A stretch of DNA of 44,603 bases, from positions 1-44,603 of the forward strand of contig PXCO01000389.1 of assembly GCA_003565295.1 (NCBI GenBank), written 5' to 3'. Positions 9,696-18,840 of this stretch are shown one piece after another. Every line of letters starts with the position of its first letter. Positions within the stretch are counted from its first letter, which is position 1. This DNA is from Cyclobacteriaceae bacterium (lineage in GTDB: Bacteria > Bacteroidota > Bacteroidia > Cytophagales > Cyclobacteriaceae). A program made the position numbers and the translations under genes. The notes under the pieces were generated by a model. That model saw nothing but the letters and a program-made list of their open reading frames with translations, searched no databases and was not told the origin of the DNA.

Positions 9696-10462
9696 TAGGC
9701 TTCAAATTTCTTTAAACTGAAAGATGCCCCATCAAATTCCCCATACCTGAATTGACTCACCCACTCCCCTAAGTTATAATAGGTGGAATCTCTGTTTATC
9801 TGAAGCTCCAATGGCAGGTGCCGGTGACCAAACACATAATAATCGAAATGCATCTTGCTTTCTATGTCTTTACAATACAGATACAGCCATTCTTTGTCTT
9901 CTCCTTTGAATTCATCTTCATTCTTCTTCAAATTGCTTATCCGGCTGCTTTTTGACCAGTTTTGTGCAAGCCTGATGCCCAAATCGGGGTGGATCCATTT
10001 AAATAACCACTGGCAACAGCTATTGGTAAACAGTTTTTTTAAGATTTTATATTTTTTGTCTCCTGGGCCAAGTCCATCCCCGTGTCCCACGAGAAAGCGT
10101 TTATGATTGATCTCCATTTCCAGTGGGTTGGAGTAAACAGGTATGTCTAACTCCTCGGTGAAATAGTTTTTCATCCAGAGGTCATGGTTGCCAGTGAAGA
10201 AAAAAACAGGGATATTCCGCTCCCTCATTTCCGTGATTTTCGCCAGAAAGCGCATAAACCCTTTCGGGACTACCTTGTCATATTCAAACCAGAAATCAAA
10301 AATGTCCCCTACTAAAAATACTGCAGCAGCCTCATTGGAAATATTATCCAGCCAACGCACAATTAGTTTTTCTCTCTTCAAACTCTCCTTTTGGTTTGGG
10401 GCTCCCAGATGAAAATCGGAGGCGAAAAACACTTTCTGATTTTGCTTCAGTGAAATATTCAT
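9695..10462 (-). CDS. lpxH: UDP-2,3-diacylglucosamine diphosphatase-like metallophosphoesterase (LpxH family)
   Basis: From the ATG at 10462 the protein has 255 residues; an upstream TTG would add seven. It carries all calcineurin-type metal motifs in order: DFHLG (D16, H18), GDIFDFW, GNHD, GHGDGLG and GHRH near the C-terminus. The spacing and the DFWFEYD stretch fit LpxH, which removes UMP from UDP-2,3-diacylglucosamine at the inner face of the cytoplasmic membrane during lipid A synthesis. It could also be a related phosphoesterase of unknown substrate, since Bacteroidota often carry paralogues. The gene overlaps the start of the propeller gene downstream. Confidence 0.85.
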   Translation of the reverse strand: MNISLKQNQKVFFASDFHLGAPNQKESLKREKLIVRWLDNISNEAAAVFLVGDIFDFWFEYDKVVPKGFMRFLAKITEMRERNIPVFFFTGNHDLWMKNYFTEELDIPVYSNPLEMEINHKRFLVGHGDGLGPGDKKYKILKKLFTNSCCQWLFKWIHPDLGIRLAQNWSKSSRISNLKKNEDEFKGEDKEWLYLYCKDIESKMHFDYYVFGHRHLPLELQINRDSTYYNLGEWVSQFRYGEFDGASFSLKKFEA

Positions 10463-10537
10463 AAGCTTATCAACAAGCTTCAAATTTAATCATCACTCGA
10501 TAAAAACTCCCTTCATATACTCAAGCTGGGAAAAATA

Positions 10538-10561
10538 AGGGGGCTTTGCAAGAAGCCCCCT
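10538..10561 (-). terminator. Rho-independent terminator of ftsH
   Basis: A perfect 9-bp stem (AGGGGGCTT / AAGCCCCCT) encloses a six-base loop. Read on the minus strand it lies 28 bases after the ftsH stop and is followed by TATTTTTCCC. Confidence 0.85.
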
Positions 10562-10589
10562 GTTGAATATAAATCTACAGCAATTACCA

Positions 10590-12704
10590 TTAATTTTTAT
10601 TGCCTTCTATAATGTTCTCCTTTTCTTTTTTACTCTTAGATTTCTTTTCCTTTTGCTCATCCTTTGGAGCAATAGGAAGAGTATCCTCAGTTTTCTTCAG
10701 GTCATTTTTTTCCGATTTCTCGGTTTCCTCTCTAAGTTTGGCTTTTTCGTCGACGGTTCTGGTGAATTTTTCGTAAGTAGTCTCCCTTTCAAAGGGACGT
10801 TTCCCGATAATTGCCTCTAGGTCGGTTTGGAACAAGATTTCTTTTTCCAAAAGTGCCTTTGCCAATTTCTCCAATTCTTCTTTTTTCTGCTCCAGCAATT
10901 GCTTGGTTCTATCGTAAGCAAAGCTGATCAATTTCCGTACCTCCTCGTCAATAGTTTGTGCGGTGGCTTCGGAATAGGGCTTATCGAACTTATACTCACT
11001 TCCCTTACTGTCGTAGAATGAAACATTACCAATTTTCTCATTCATACCATAAATGGAAACGATGCTATATGCCATTTTGGTAATCCTCTCTAAATCACTA
11101 AGGGCGCCGGTGGAAATTTTCCCAAATACAATCTCCTCTGCTGCCCTACCCCCTAGTGCCATGCACATTTCATCGATCAGCTGCTCGGTTTGGTACAGGA
11201 ACTGCTCTTTAGGGAGGTATTGGGCATATCCCAATGCGGCAATTCCCCTAGGCACAATACTTACTTTTACCAAAGGGTCCGCATGTTCAAGGAACCATCC
11301 GGCTACTGCGTGCCCAGCTTCGTGGTATGCGACGATCATTTTTTCCTCAGGGGAGATGATTTTGTTTTTCTTTTCCAATCCACCGATCACCCTATCTATG
11401 GCGTCTTGGAAATCTTGCATGTCCACTGCGTTTTTATTCCTTCTGGCGGCTATCAGTGCAGCCTCGTTGCATACGTTGGCGATTTCTGCGCCTGCAAAAC
11501 CAGGGGTTTGAGCAGCCAGTTTTTTGGGTTCTACATCTTCTGAAGACTTGATGGGGTTGAGGTGTACCCTGAAAATTGCCTCTCTACCAACAATATCGGG
11601 TTTATCAATGCTAATTTGTCTATCAAATCTTCCTGCTCTCAAAAGTGCTGAATCCAAGACGTCTGGTCGGTTGGTGGCTGCTAGAACTATTACCCCTGAG
11701 TCAGTTCCGAACCCATCCATTTCCACTAGCAGTGAGTTGAGCGTGTTTTCCCTTTCATCATTGGAGCCGGGCATTTGACCTTTTCCCCTTGATCGGCCAA
11801 TGGCGTCAATTTCATCAATAAATATGATACATGGGGCTTTCTCTTTAGCTTGTTTAAACAGATCCCTTACTCTGGCAGCACCCACCCCAACAAACATTTC
11901 CACGAAATCTGATCCGGAAAGAGTAAAGAACGGCACCCCAGCCTCGCCGGCCACAGCTTTTGCCAGCAATGTCTTCCCGGTACCTGGAGGGCCAATCAGC
12001 AGGGCTCCCTTTGGAATTTTCCCGCCTAACTTGGTGAATTTTGAAGGGTTTTTAAGAAATTCCACAATTTCTTCCACTTCTTCTTTGGCCTCGTCTAAAC
12101 CTGCCACATTGTCAAAAGTGATTTTCACCTTATTTTCCGCATCAAACAGTTGGGCTTTGGATTTGCCCACGTTGAAGATTTGGCCACCGGGACCGCTGGG
12201 GCCCGACATCCTTCTCATCATCATCCAGAACAAGAAGAATATGAGAATGAGGAAGCCAAAGGAGGAAATCCAATTTCCCCAACTCTCCTCTTTTTTAGCA
12301 GTATATCCAATACGTTGATCTTCGGGTAGTTTTTCTTCAAGGGCATTGAAGGTCTCAATGAAGTTGTCCACAGATGCCACATTAACCTTGTAATGAGGCC
12401 CCGTCACGTTGTAAAACCTGTTCTGGGACTCCAATTCATCCCTGTACCGTTGGTTGTTCAGGGCCTCCTCGTTTAAGGTGACCTCCACATAATTCTGATT
12501 ATATATGACTACTACCTTGGCAACATCATTGGATAAGACCATGTCCTCAAAACGCTTCATGTTGGTTTCTACCACGGCCGAATTCTGATTGAACCAGGTC
12601 ACCCCGATCAATACGATCACAGCCGTTATGATCAGCCAAAGTTGGAAATTCGGCTTCTGTGGCGGTTTCGGGACAAATTTTTTTGATTTATTTTTATCAC
12701 TCAT
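10590..12704 (-). CDS. ftsH: ATP-dependent zinc metalloprotease FtsH
   Basis: The 704-residue protein has the complete FtsH layout. A transmembrane helix at about 20-38, a periplasmic domain and a second helix at about 147-163 are followed by the AAA+ domain, with Walker A GPPGTGKT at 238-245, Walker B IIFIDEID at 293-300 and a second region of homology around [20 protein letters not shown]. The M41 protease has the zinc motif HEAGH at 461-465. The C-terminal 80 residues are a lysine/glutamate-rich tail that is longer than in E. coli. FtsH degrades misfolded membrane proteins and regulatory substrates at the inner membrane. It follows rsfS on the same strand after 64 bases and ends at a strong terminator. 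Confidence 0.98.
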   Translation of the reverse strand: MSDKNKSKKFVPKPPQKPNFQLWLIITAVIVLIGVTWFNQNSAVVETNMKRFEDMVLSNDVAKVVVIYNQNYVEVTLNEEALNNQRYRDELESQNRFYNVTGPHYKVNVASVDNFIETFNALEEKLPEDQRIGYTAKKEESWGNWISSFGFLILIFFLFWMMMRRMSGPSGPGGQIFNVGKSKAQLFDAENKVKITFDNVAGLDEAKEEVEEIVEFLKNPSKFTKLGGKIPKGALLIGPPGTGKTLLAKAVAGEAGVPFFTLSGSDFVEMFVGVGAARVRDLFKQAKEKAPCIIFIDEIDAIGRSRGKGQMPGSNDERENTLNSLLVEMDGFGTDSGVIVLAATNRPDVLDSALLRAGRFDRQISIDKPDIVGREAIFRVHLNPIKSSEDVEPKKLAAQTPGFAGAEIANVCNEAALIAARRNKNAVDMQDFQDAIDRVIGGLEKKNKIISPEEKMIVAYHEAGHAVAGWFLEHADPLVKVSIVPRGIAALGYAQYLPKEQFLYQTEQLIDEMCMALGGRAAEEIVFGKISTGALSDLERITKMAYSIVSIYGMNEKIGNVSFYDSKGSEYKFDKPYSEATAQTIDEEVRKLISFAYDRTKQLLEQKKEELEKLAKALLEKEILFQTDLEAIIGKRPFERETTYEKFTRTVDEKAKLREETEKSEKNDLKKTEDTLPIAPKDEQKEKKSKSKKEKENIIEGNKN

Positions 12705-12768
12705 TTCTATATGTTTGTTTCATAAACTTTTAGTAAAACGAAATTAAAAAATGAAAGTTCGAATTCTT

Positions 12769-13116
12769 CTAATTAATGACTTTTACTTTTGCATCCCCCC
12801 ATAATTCCTCAAGATTGTAAAAGCTACGCTTATCCTTTAAGAAGATGTGGGCCACTACGTTAACGTAATCCATGAGGATCCATTGCCGGTTGTTTTTGCC
12901 TTCACTCCTCCAGGGCCGTTCCTGGCTGGCTTTTATGACCTCCTCTTCTACAGATTGGGAGATGGCCTCTAGCTGGGTGTCAGAGCTGCCCGAACATATC
13001 ACGAAAAAATCAGTAACCGTGTGGTTGATTTCCCTAAGGTCCATCACCACAATATCGGAAGCCTTTTTTTCTTCCATTCCTTTTATAATAACTTCACTCA
13101 GCTCCTCTGCCGTCAT
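12769..13116 (-). CDS. rsfS: Ribosome silencing factor RsfS
   Basis: The 115-residue product contains the RsfS/Iojap pattern: KKASDIVVMDLREINHTVTDFFVICSGSSDTQ, then RPWRSEGKNNRQWILMDY, then VVAHIFLKDKRSFYNLEELWGDA. RsfS binds ribosomal protein uL14 and blocks subunit joining when nutrients are scarce. The length matches the family. It is transcribed with ftsH and divergently from birA, with 107 bases between the two start codons. This neighbourhood is common in Bacteroidota. Confidence 0.97.
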   Translation of the reverse strand: MTAEELSEVIIKGMEEKKASDIVVMDLREINHTVTDFFVICSGSSDTQLEAISQSVEEEVIKASQERPWRSEGKNNRQWILMDYVNVVAHIFLKDKRSFYNLEELWGDAKVKVIN

Positions 13117-13223
13117 ATAGTGATCTTAAGTTGTATCGTTTTAATTTTTCTTTCATTTTGTTTACACCGATAAGGGATGTTTTTTTAAATATGCCTATAA
13201 TGGTGTAAAATTACTAATCTACT

Positions 13224-13982
13224 ATGCATAAAATCCTTGCCAATACCATTTTTTTGGGGAAAGATATCCACTATATGACAGAGTGTCACTCCACCAATGC
13301 TATTGCAGCCGAATTGATCAAGAATGGCGGGGCTATCGAGGGCACCATAGTGATTGCTGAAAGGCAAAGCAAAGGTAGGGGGCAGAGAGGAAATAAGTGG
13401 TACAGTGAGCCGGGGAAAAATCTAACATTTTCGATGGTGTTGAAGCCTTTTTTTCTGGATGCCACAGAGCAATTTGAACTGAACATGGCAGTCTCCCTCG
13501 GGGTGAATGAGGCACTTAGGTCTTATGTGAAAGGTATAAAAATCAAATGGCCCAATGATTTTGTTCATGTAGAATTAGGAAAGGTAGGAGGGATGCTGAT
13601 AGAAAATCAAGTAAGCAATAAAGGCATTGAGGTTTCCATAATAGGGTTGGGCATTAATGTGAATCAATTGGAATTCCCATTTCCAAATGCCATCTCACTG
13701 GCCAATTTGGCAGGTGCCCCAGTAGACAAGGATGAGTTTTTTAAGGTTTTGATCAAAGAAATTGAAGAACATTATCTGTTGCTAAAAAGGGGACATAGAA
13801 GATTCATCCAATCCAACTATGTGAATCTCCTCTATCGAAGAGATGAATGGGCAACCTTTGATGATGGACAGCCATTTGAAGGAAAAATAAGGGGTGTCAG
13901 TCCAGAAGGAAAATTAATGATTGAAAAACAAGGGGGAGAAGTAAAATGTTATTCTTTTAAGGAAGTCACATTCATTTGGTAG
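13224..13982 (+). CDS. birA: Biotin--[acetyl-CoA carboxylase] ligase, monofunctional
   Basis: The 252-residue enzyme attaches biotin to the biotin carboxyl carrier protein AccB, which is encoded 18.4 kb away in this window. It has the biotin/ATP-binding motif SKGRGQRGNKWYS (49-61), the KWPND motif at 108-112, and GKVGGMLIEN at 119-128. There is no N-terminal helix-turn-helix, so unlike E. coli BirA it should not act as a repressor. The C-terminal part (about 205-252, EGKIRGVSPEGKLMIE) is the usual SH3-like domain. The ATG at 13224 begins the conserved N-terminus. Confidence 0.96.
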   Translation: MHKILANTIFLGKDIHYMTECHSTNAIAAELIKNGGAIEGTIVIAERQSKGRGQRGNKWYSEPGKNLTFSMVLKPFFLDATEQFELNMAVSLGVNEALRSYVKGIKIKWPNDFVHVELGKVGGMLIENQVSNKGIEVSIIGLGINVNQLEFPFPNAISLANLAGAPVDKDEFFKVLIKEIEEHYLLLKRGHRRFIQSNYVNLLYRRDEWATFDDGQPFEGKIRGVSPEGKLMIEKQGGEVKCYSFKEVTFIW

Positions 13983-14012
13983 GCCAAACTTTCTTTTGTG
14001 TATCAGAATAAG

Positions 14013-14020
14013 TAATTTTG
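14013..14020 (+). promoter_or_regulatory. Candidate -7 promoter box of ahcY
   Basis: TAATTTTG matches TAnnTTTG and lies 31 bases before the ahcY ATG, which would give a leader of about 25 bases. The nearest upstream TTTG is only 14 bases away, shorter than the usual spacing, so this is tentative. Confidence 0.35.
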
Positions 14021-14051
14021 TGAAAATCACGATCATAACCAATAGATTAGT

Positions 14052-15371
14052 ATGTCAGAAATAAAATCGCAAAAATTCGTCAAGTACAAGGTTAAGGACA
14101 TTTCTTTGGCCGCATACGGAAGAAAGGAAATCCGATTAGCGGAAAGTGAAATGCCCGGACTGATGGCTTTGAGGGAAGAATACGGAGAAAGTAAACCGCT
14201 TAAAGGTGCCAGGATAGCGGGCTGCCTGCACATGACCATTCAAACTGCCGTACTTATAGAGACCTTGGTAGATTTGGGTGCCGAGGTGACCTGGTCGTCC
14301 TGTAACATTTTCTCTACGCAGGACCATGCTGCTGCTGCGATTGCCGAGGCGGGGATCAGTGTATATGCCTGGAAAGGAATGACAGCCGAGGAATTCGATT
14401 GGTGCATTGAGCAAACCTTGTTTTTTGGAGAAGAAAAGGCTCCCCTTAACATGATCCTGGATGATGGTGGCGACCTGACCAACATGGTATTGGATAATTA
14501 CCCCGAATTGGTAAAAGGTATAAGAGGACTCTCTGAAGAAACCACTACAGGTGTTCATCGGCTATACGAGCGGATGAAGAAAGGAACCCTTCCACTTCCT
14601 GCCATTAACGTCAACGATTCCGTGACAAAGTCTAAATTTGACAACAAGTACGGATGTAAGGAGTCATTGGTAGATGCGATAAGAAGAGCCACGGATGTTA
14701 TGATGGCTGGGAAAGTAGCAGTAGTGGCTGGATATGGAGATGTAGGAAAGGGGTCAGCAGCCTCCTTGAGAGGTGCGGGAGCAAGGGTGATAGTAACGGA
14801 AATTGACCCTATTTGTGCCCTACAGGCCGCCATGGATGGGTATGAGGTCAAAAAAATGCTAAGTGCAGTTCCGGAGGCAGATATTATCGTTACTGCTACC
14901 GGAAATAAGGATATTATCGCCGAGCCCCATTTCAGGTCGATGAAAGATAAGGCCATTCTATGCAACATTGGCCATTTCGATAATGAAATAGACATGGCCT
15001 GGCTTAACAAAAATTATGGAGACACCAAAGATGTGATCAAGCCCCAGGTTGATTTGTATAATATTGAAGGCAAAGATCTTATTGTGTTGGCTGAAGGAAG
15101 ATTGGTAAACCTGGGTTGCGCAACTGGTCACCCATCATTTGTGATGTCAAACTCCTTTACCAATCAAACCCTGGCTCAATTGGAACTCTGGAACCATACC
15201 GATAAATATGAGCCTGGCGTTTATGTACTTCCCAAGCATCTGGACGAAAAAGTCGCTTCCCTACACCTGGCCAAGCTAGGAGTGGAGTTGGATGAACTTA
15301 GCGAAGATCAGGCGGAATATATTGGGGTAGACCAAAATGGTCCTTTCAAGCCAGAGTATTACCGGTATTAA
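14052..15371 (+). CDS. ahcY: Adenosylhomocysteinase
   Basis: The 439-residue enzyme reversibly hydrolyses S-adenosylhomocysteine to adenosine and homocysteine, clearing the product of methyltransferases. Visible hallmarks are the substrate-domain motif [31 protein letters not shown], the NAD-binding GYGDVGKG at 227-234, [14 protein letters not shown], and the canonical C-terminal FKPEYYRY. It forms a cytoplasmic tetramer with bound NAD. It stands alone: the following hairpin terminator ends the transcript and no methionine-cycle gene is adjacent. I saw no S-adenosylhomocysteine or SAM riboswitch in its short leader. Confidence 0.98.
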   Translation: MSEIKSQKFVKYKVKDISLAAYGRKEIRLAESEMPGLMALREEYGESKPLKGARIAGCLHMTIQTAVLIETLVDLGAEVTWSSCNIFSTQDHAAAAIAEAGISVYAWKGMTAEEFDWCIEQTLFFGEEKAPLNMILDDGGDLTNMVLDNYPELVKGIRGLSEETTTGVHRLYERMKKGTLPLPAINVNDSVTKSKFDNKYGCKESLVDAIRRATDVMMAGKVAVVAGYGDVGKGSAASLRGAGARVIVTEIDPICALQAAMDGYEVKKMLSAVPEADIIVTATGNKDIIAEPHFRSMKDKAILCNIGHFDNEIDMAWLNKNYGDTKDVIKPQVDLYNIEGKDLIVLAEGRLVNLGCATGHPSFVMSNSFTNQTLAQLELWNHTDKYEPGVYVLPKHLDEKVASLHLAKLGVELDELSEDQAEYIGVDQNGPFKPEYYRY

Positions 15372-15398
15372 TACCTTCCATCTGACTATAATTCATTT

Positions 15399-15423
15399 AG
15401 GCACCCTTCTAGGGTGCCTTTTG
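15399..15423 (+). terminator. Rho-independent terminator of ahcY, overlapping the end of the convergent gene
   Basis: An 8-bp perfect stem (AGGCACCC / GGGTGCCT) with a five-base loop is followed by TTTT, 27 bases after the ahcY stop. The convergent lipoprotein gene has its TAG stop inside the loop, so its last codons are written in one arm of the stem. Confidence 0.85.
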
Positions 15424-16284
15424 CATTTCTACCCCTTCGTCTAGTTGTATTAGGGTATGGGTTTGACAAGCATCCTGCCTTTGAAAGTTTAAGCGATGTT
15501 GCACAGCACTGGTGGTTGTTCTTTCAATGGTCCATACTTCTGTCCCGGATAATGGACGGTTCAAATTTTGACGAAGGCAGTCTCCTTGAAATTGTTTGGT
15601 TTGTGTGATTTGCATTTCGATCTTTCTACCGGTTTGATTCCTGCCAACAGATTGGCCTTCGGTACTAAATCCCGTTAATCCAGTAATAAAGGTTTGAGCC
15701 ACCGTATGGGTGAAAGATAGATCATGCTTTGAACGTGATCCACTGGGATAAATAATCTCCAGCTCGCTGGCACGGTCTTCCCATGTTCGGCTTTCCCTAG
15801 TGCTGGCTACCAGGGAAAGTGCCCTTTGACCTTTCAGGGTGGCATCACCGGTTTGATATTCCTCGTAGGTAATCAATACCATGTCCCTGTTATTAATAGG
15901 GGATCTTTGATATTTAAGCAGAATGCTCCCTCTTCTGACGATGGGGTTCCCATGGCAAGTTCCGCTACTGAAAGTCAGTCGGACCTCTTGTTCCTCTCCC
16001 TCTACGGCAACCGAGGGACATCCGGGTAAATTGGCAACTCTGGAGGAGTCATTGTAGCTCCAGATGGATTGAAACGCATAAAAAAGATGTTCATCCAGTG
16101 CCTTGGATATTCGGTAAAGTTCCTCCCCCTCCACCGATTGGTTCGTTTGTAGCCTTCTTACCTCAGGGTCAATACAGGAGAAGGCCAACGTTAGAAATAT
16201 CGAAAAAATCCATAAGGGTTTAGCCAATTGATCCGGTTTTTTTAGGGGGGATAACCCCGGATGATCGAAGAGAAAGTTGGGCAT
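15409..16284 (-). CDS. Predicted lipoprotein, function unknown
   Basis: I choose the ATG at 16284 (291 residues). The frame stays open further upstream, but that extension runs into the start of the divergent SDR gene, and the lipoprotein signal begins only after 16284. The signal (WIFSIFLTLAFSC) has lipobox LAFSC followed by IDPE. The mature part has no domain I recognise. It is polar and strand-rich, with cysteines in CPSVAVEG, GTCHGNP, QGDCLRQ and QDACQT that could form disulphides. A possible barrel- or lipocalin-like fold is speculative. Its last codons (MQKAP) lie in the ahcY terminator stem. Confidence 0.75.
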   Translation of the reverse strand: MPNFLFDHPGLSPLKKPDQLAKPLWIFSIFLTLAFSCIDPEVRRLQTNQSVEGEELYRISKALDEHLFYAFQSIWSYNDSSRVANLPGCPSVAVEGEEQEVRLTFSSGTCHGNPIVRRGSILLKYQRSPINNRDMVLITYEEYQTGDATLKGQRALSLVASTRESRTWEDRASELEIIYPSGSRSKHDLSFTHTVAQTFITGLTGFSTEGQSVGRNQTGRKIEMQITQTKQFQGDCLRQNLNRPLSGTEVWTIERTTTSAVQHRLNFQRQDACQTHTLIQLDEGVEMQKAP

Positions 16285-16339
16285 ATGCAAAATTTGAAAA
16301 TAAATCTGTAATTTGAAACGAAAAACTATCACAAGAGAT

Positions 16340-17209
16340 ATGCCATACCAAGCTGGAATACTTAAAGAAAATGCCCTTAAGGGAAAAGTTATATTGGTCA
16401 CAGGGGGAGGCACCGGTCTGGGAAAGTCCATGGCAGGGTATTTTTGCCAGCTTGGGGCGAAAATAATCATCAGTAGCAGAAAAGAGGATGTATTGCAAAC
16501 TACTGCTAGGGAGTTTGAAGAGGTCTATGGGGCAGAGGTTTTGGCTTTGCCATGTGACGTCCGGGACTATGGGGCTTTAGAGGAGATGTTTGAAAAAGGC
16601 ATTTCCCATTTTGCTAAGGTAGATGCAGTGGTGAACAATGCTGCGGCCAATTTCATCAGCCCCACCGAGAGGTTATCTGCAAATGCATTCCATACCATCT
16701 TGGACATTGTATTGAAGGGCACGGCAAACATGACCTTGGTGGCGGGGAAGCATTGGATAAAAGAAGGCCAGAAGGGGAACTTCCTCAATATTGTCACTAC
16801 ATATGCCTTTACGGGTAGTGGATATGTGGTGCCAAGTGCAGCGGCAAAAGCAGGGGTGCTGGCAATGACGCGTTCATTGGCAGTGGAATGGGCCAAATAC
16901 GGTATCCGGTCTAATGCCATAGCACCTGGCCCTTTCCCCACTGAAGGCGCCTGGTCCAGGTTATTGCCGGAAAGGTTTGCAGAAAAATTTGATCCAGCAA
17001 GGCGTGTGCCCTTAGGGCGGGTAGGGGAACACCAAGAGCTGGCAAACCTCGCTGCATTTCTTTTGGCAGAGGAAACCGGGTTCATCAATGGCGAGGTAAT
17101 CACCATAGATGGGGGAGAATGGCTGAAAGGAGCAGGTCAATTCAATGCTTTCGACCAGGTTCCAAATGAACTCTGGGATAAACTATCTGCCCAAAGGAAA
17201 GGTAAATAA
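16340..17209 (+). CDS. Short-chain dehydrogenase, 2,4-dienoyl-CoA reductase-like
   Basis: The ATG at 16340 (289 residues) is preferred over a TTG 27 bases upstream because AGAGAT precedes it. The NADP-binding motif is VTGGGTGLGKSM and VVNNAAANF is the expected NNA. The usual YxxxK is replaced by PSAAAKAG, so the catalytic Tyr is a Ser while the Lys is kept. This matches the dienoyl-CoA reductase branch (FadH/DECR/PECR type), in which the Tyr is absent. Such enzymes reduce 2,4-dienoyl-CoA during degradation of unsaturated fatty acids, and SRLLPERF with the FNAFDQVP tail is also typical. No other beta-oxidation gene is nearby, so the substrate is inferred. Confidence 0.88.
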   Translation: MPYQAGILKENALKGKVILVTGGGTGLGKSMAGYFCQLGAKIIISSRKEDVLQTTAREFEEVYGAEVLALPCDVRDYGALEEMFEKGISHFAKVDAVVNNAAANFISPTERLSANAFHTILDIVLKGTANMTLVAGKHWIKEGQKGNFLNIVTTYAFTGSGYVVPSAAAKAGVLAMTRSLAVEWAKYGIRSNAIAPGPFPTEGAWSRLLPERFAEKFDPARRVPLGRVGEHQELANLAAFLLAEETGFINGEVITIDGGEWLKGAGQFNAFDQVPNELWDKLSAQRKGK

Positions 17210-17298
17210 AAATTAGACAACTGTAATTATTGTCTAATTGAAAATGGAAAAGCTGATTTTCCAATTTGCCATATCTCTTTTCTGGTATCATCAAAACC

Positions 17299-17460
17299 TC
17301 AATCACTATCCCCTTTCAATCTTCCGGATTTTTTTAACGCCTCATGAATGATCCACTCCAACTGCCCATTGGTGCTTCTGAACTCATCTGCCGCCCATTT
17401 TTCCACGGCTTTCATCATTTTTTCATCTATCCTTAGGGCAAATGCTTTTTTATTGGGCAT
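17299..17460 (-). CDS. Arc-family ribbon-helix-helix DNA-binding protein
   Basis: This 53-residue gene begins at the ATG at 17460, one base after the stop of the PH-like gene. The sequence KKAFALRIDEKMM forms the beta strand and first helix, followed by the turn and second helix RSTNGQLEWIIHEALKKSG. This is the pattern of Arc-like RHH proteins (compare SFALRIDPEL...RSLNGQIEWILREAL). RHH proteins dimerise and insert a two-stranded sheet into the DNA major groove. It is the last gene of a three-gene operon with an SPFH protein and a PH-like membrane protein. A 28-bp palindrome in front of the first gene is a plausible operator for it, which would make the operon autoregulated. No toxin gene is adjacent. 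Confidence 0.85.
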   Translation of the reverse strand: MPNKKAFALRIDEKMMKAVEKWAADEFRSTNGQLEWIIHEALKKSGRLKGDSD

Positions 17461-17461
17461 A

Positions 17462-17935
17462 TTAGATCGTTTTCCATTCTTCTATCATCTTCTTCACTTT
17501 ACCGGGCATTCTGGTGCTCAGTACAATACTTTTGCCATCTGCTTTAACCTCTATAGCTGCCTCGTCAGAAAAAACATAGGCCCACTTCTTGAAATTATAC
17601 CTTATGCCTATACCTCCAAATTTCCACATCACCCCCTTGTCTATTACCTTTATATTGGTGATTCTTTCCTTGGGATAGGTTCTCCATCCCGTAAAGGGGA
17701 AACATCTATAAGCAATGGAATGCCCATTTATCCGGGTTTGCAACTCCATGCTCATCAGCAGCCAGAAGATTCCAGCCATGATTCCTACTATCATTAGATA
17801 TTCCCAATGGCCATCCTCACCAAAGTGCCCTGTAAGCCAGAGTACCGTCATCAATACCAAAAGAGGGAGTTCGGTCATCAGAAGAAGGTAAATGACCCAG
17901 GTTCCCCTTATCGATTGCCTCTCCTTTATTACCAT
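17462..17935 (-). CDS. Two-helix membrane protein with a PH-like domain (DUF6141-like)
   Basis: The 157-residue protein has two transmembrane helices (about 14-36, WVIYLLLMTELPLLVLMTVLW, and 46-62, LMIVGIMAGIFWLLMSM). They are followed by a cytoplasmic beta-rich domain of about 95 residues (LQTRINGHSIAYRCFPF, TYPKERITNIKVIDK, YNFKKWAYVFSDEAAIEVKADGKSIVLSTRMPGKV). This resembles bacterial PH-like domains fused to paired helices, and the RxxEF/TRMP-like ending is typical of such proteins. It sits between an SPFH gene (five bases upstream) and the Arc-type gene (one base downstream), so the three are almost certainly co-transcribed and may work in the same membrane assembly. The exact family name is uncertain. 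Confidence 0.75.
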   Translation of the reverse strand: MVIKERQSIRGTWVIYLLLMTELPLLVLMTVLWLTGHFGEDGHWEYLMIVGIMAGIFWLLMSMELQTRINGHSIAYRCFPFTGWRTYPKERITNIKVIDKGVMWKFGGIGIRYNFKKWAYVFSDEAAIEVKADGKSIVLSTRMPGKVKKMIEEWKTI

Positions 17936-17940
17936 GAAGG

Positions 17941-18789
17941 CTATTGGTGTAAGGTCCCTACATTTAATACAGGTGAGGCGCTTTTATCGGAGCAAAGCAC
18001 CACCATTAAGTTACTTACCATTGCCGCTTTCTTTTCTTCTTCAAAGTCGATTATACCTTTTATTTTCAGGTCTTCCAGTGCCATTTCCACCATCCCCACA
18101 GCTCCGTCCACAATCTTTCTCCTTGCAGCAACGATAGCCGTGGCTTGTTGTCGCTGGAGCATGGCAGAAGCTATTTCCGACGCATAGGCCAAGTGGGAAA
18201 TCCTGGCTTCAATTACTTTTATTCCCGCATGCTGAAGGCGATCAATGATTTCCCTTTCGAGCGACTGATTGACCTCCTCAACACCCGACCTTAGGGTGAT
18301 TTCAGCATCCTCCGACTCAAATTCATCATAGGGATAGGAACCGGCCATCTTTCTTATCGCAGCATCCACTTGCAAGTGTACGAAGTTTTCATATTCGTCC
18401 ACATCGAAATAAGCCTTATAGGTGTCTTCCACCTGCCATACCACGATGGTGCCAATCATAATGGGGTTGCCAATTTGATCGTTCACTTTGATGGGTTTGT
18501 TTTCAAAGTTGCGAACGCGCAAGGATATTTTCTTTTTGCTCATAAAAGGGTTTACCCAGAAAAACCCATCGCTTTTCACCGAGCCCCTATAGGAGCCAAA
18601 TAACAATAAGACCATCGCCTTGTTAGGTTCCACAATGAAAAACCCCGGAACAGTCAGGATGCCTGACATTATCAGAACGACTCCGATCCAAGGGCTGAAT
18701 ATAGCCAAGTTGAAACCTGCCAAAGTAAATACCACCAATACCACCAATACCATGGGGTAGCCAGAAATGGGTTGAATTTTCTTTTCCAT
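17941..18789 (-). CDS. SPFH/band 7 domain membrane protein
   Basis: The 282-residue protein has two N-terminal hydrophobic helices (about 10-30 and 35-53). A band-7 domain follows (VEPNKAMVLLLFGSYRGSVKSDGFFWVNPF, then FENKPIKVNDQIGNPIMIGTIVVWQVEDTYKAYFDV, then a long charged helix to ISHLAYASEIASAMLQRQQATAIVAARRKIVDGAV). SPFH proteins form membrane-bound rings or cages that organise microdomains and recruit proteases or other partners. It heads an operon with the PH-like and Arc-type genes. A 28-bp palindrome begins 8 bases upstream of its ATG. Confidence 0.92.
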   Translation of the reverse strand: MEKKIQPISGYPMVLVVLVVFTLAGFNLAIFSPWIGVVLIMSGILTVPGFFIVEPNKAMVLLLFGSYRGSVKSDGFFWVNPFMSKKKISLRVRNFENKPIKVNDQIGNPIMIGTIVVWQVEDTYKAYFDVDEYENFVHLQVDAAIRKMAGSYPYDEFESEDAEITLRSGVEEVNQSLEREIIDRLQHAGIKVIEARISHLAYASEIASAMLQRQQATAIVAARRKIVDGAVGMVEMALEDLKIKGIIDFEEEKKAAMVSNLMVVLCSDKSASPVLNVGTLHQ

Positions 18790-18797
18790 ATTATAAA

Positions 18798-18825
18798 TAT
18801 ATTAAAATGATATCATTTCAATATA
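18798..18825. promoter_or_regulatory. 28-bp near-perfect palindrome, candidate operator of the SPFH operon
   Basis: The two 14-base half-sites (18798-18811 and 18812-18825) are reverse complements except for one position. The uninterrupted core is AAATGATATCATTT. It lies 8 bases upstream of the SPFH start codon, in the place of the promoter or transcription start, and upstream of the operon that encodes an Arc-type RHH regulator. It lacks a loop, so a DNA-binding site is more likely than a terminator. Confidence 0.6.
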
Positions 18826-18840
18826 CGAATGTCCAAAAAA

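Noticed and set aside
15409-16470. Longer N-terminus for the lipoprotein gene
   Set aside because: The extension covers the start of the divergent SDR gene, while the lipoprotein signal begins at 16284.
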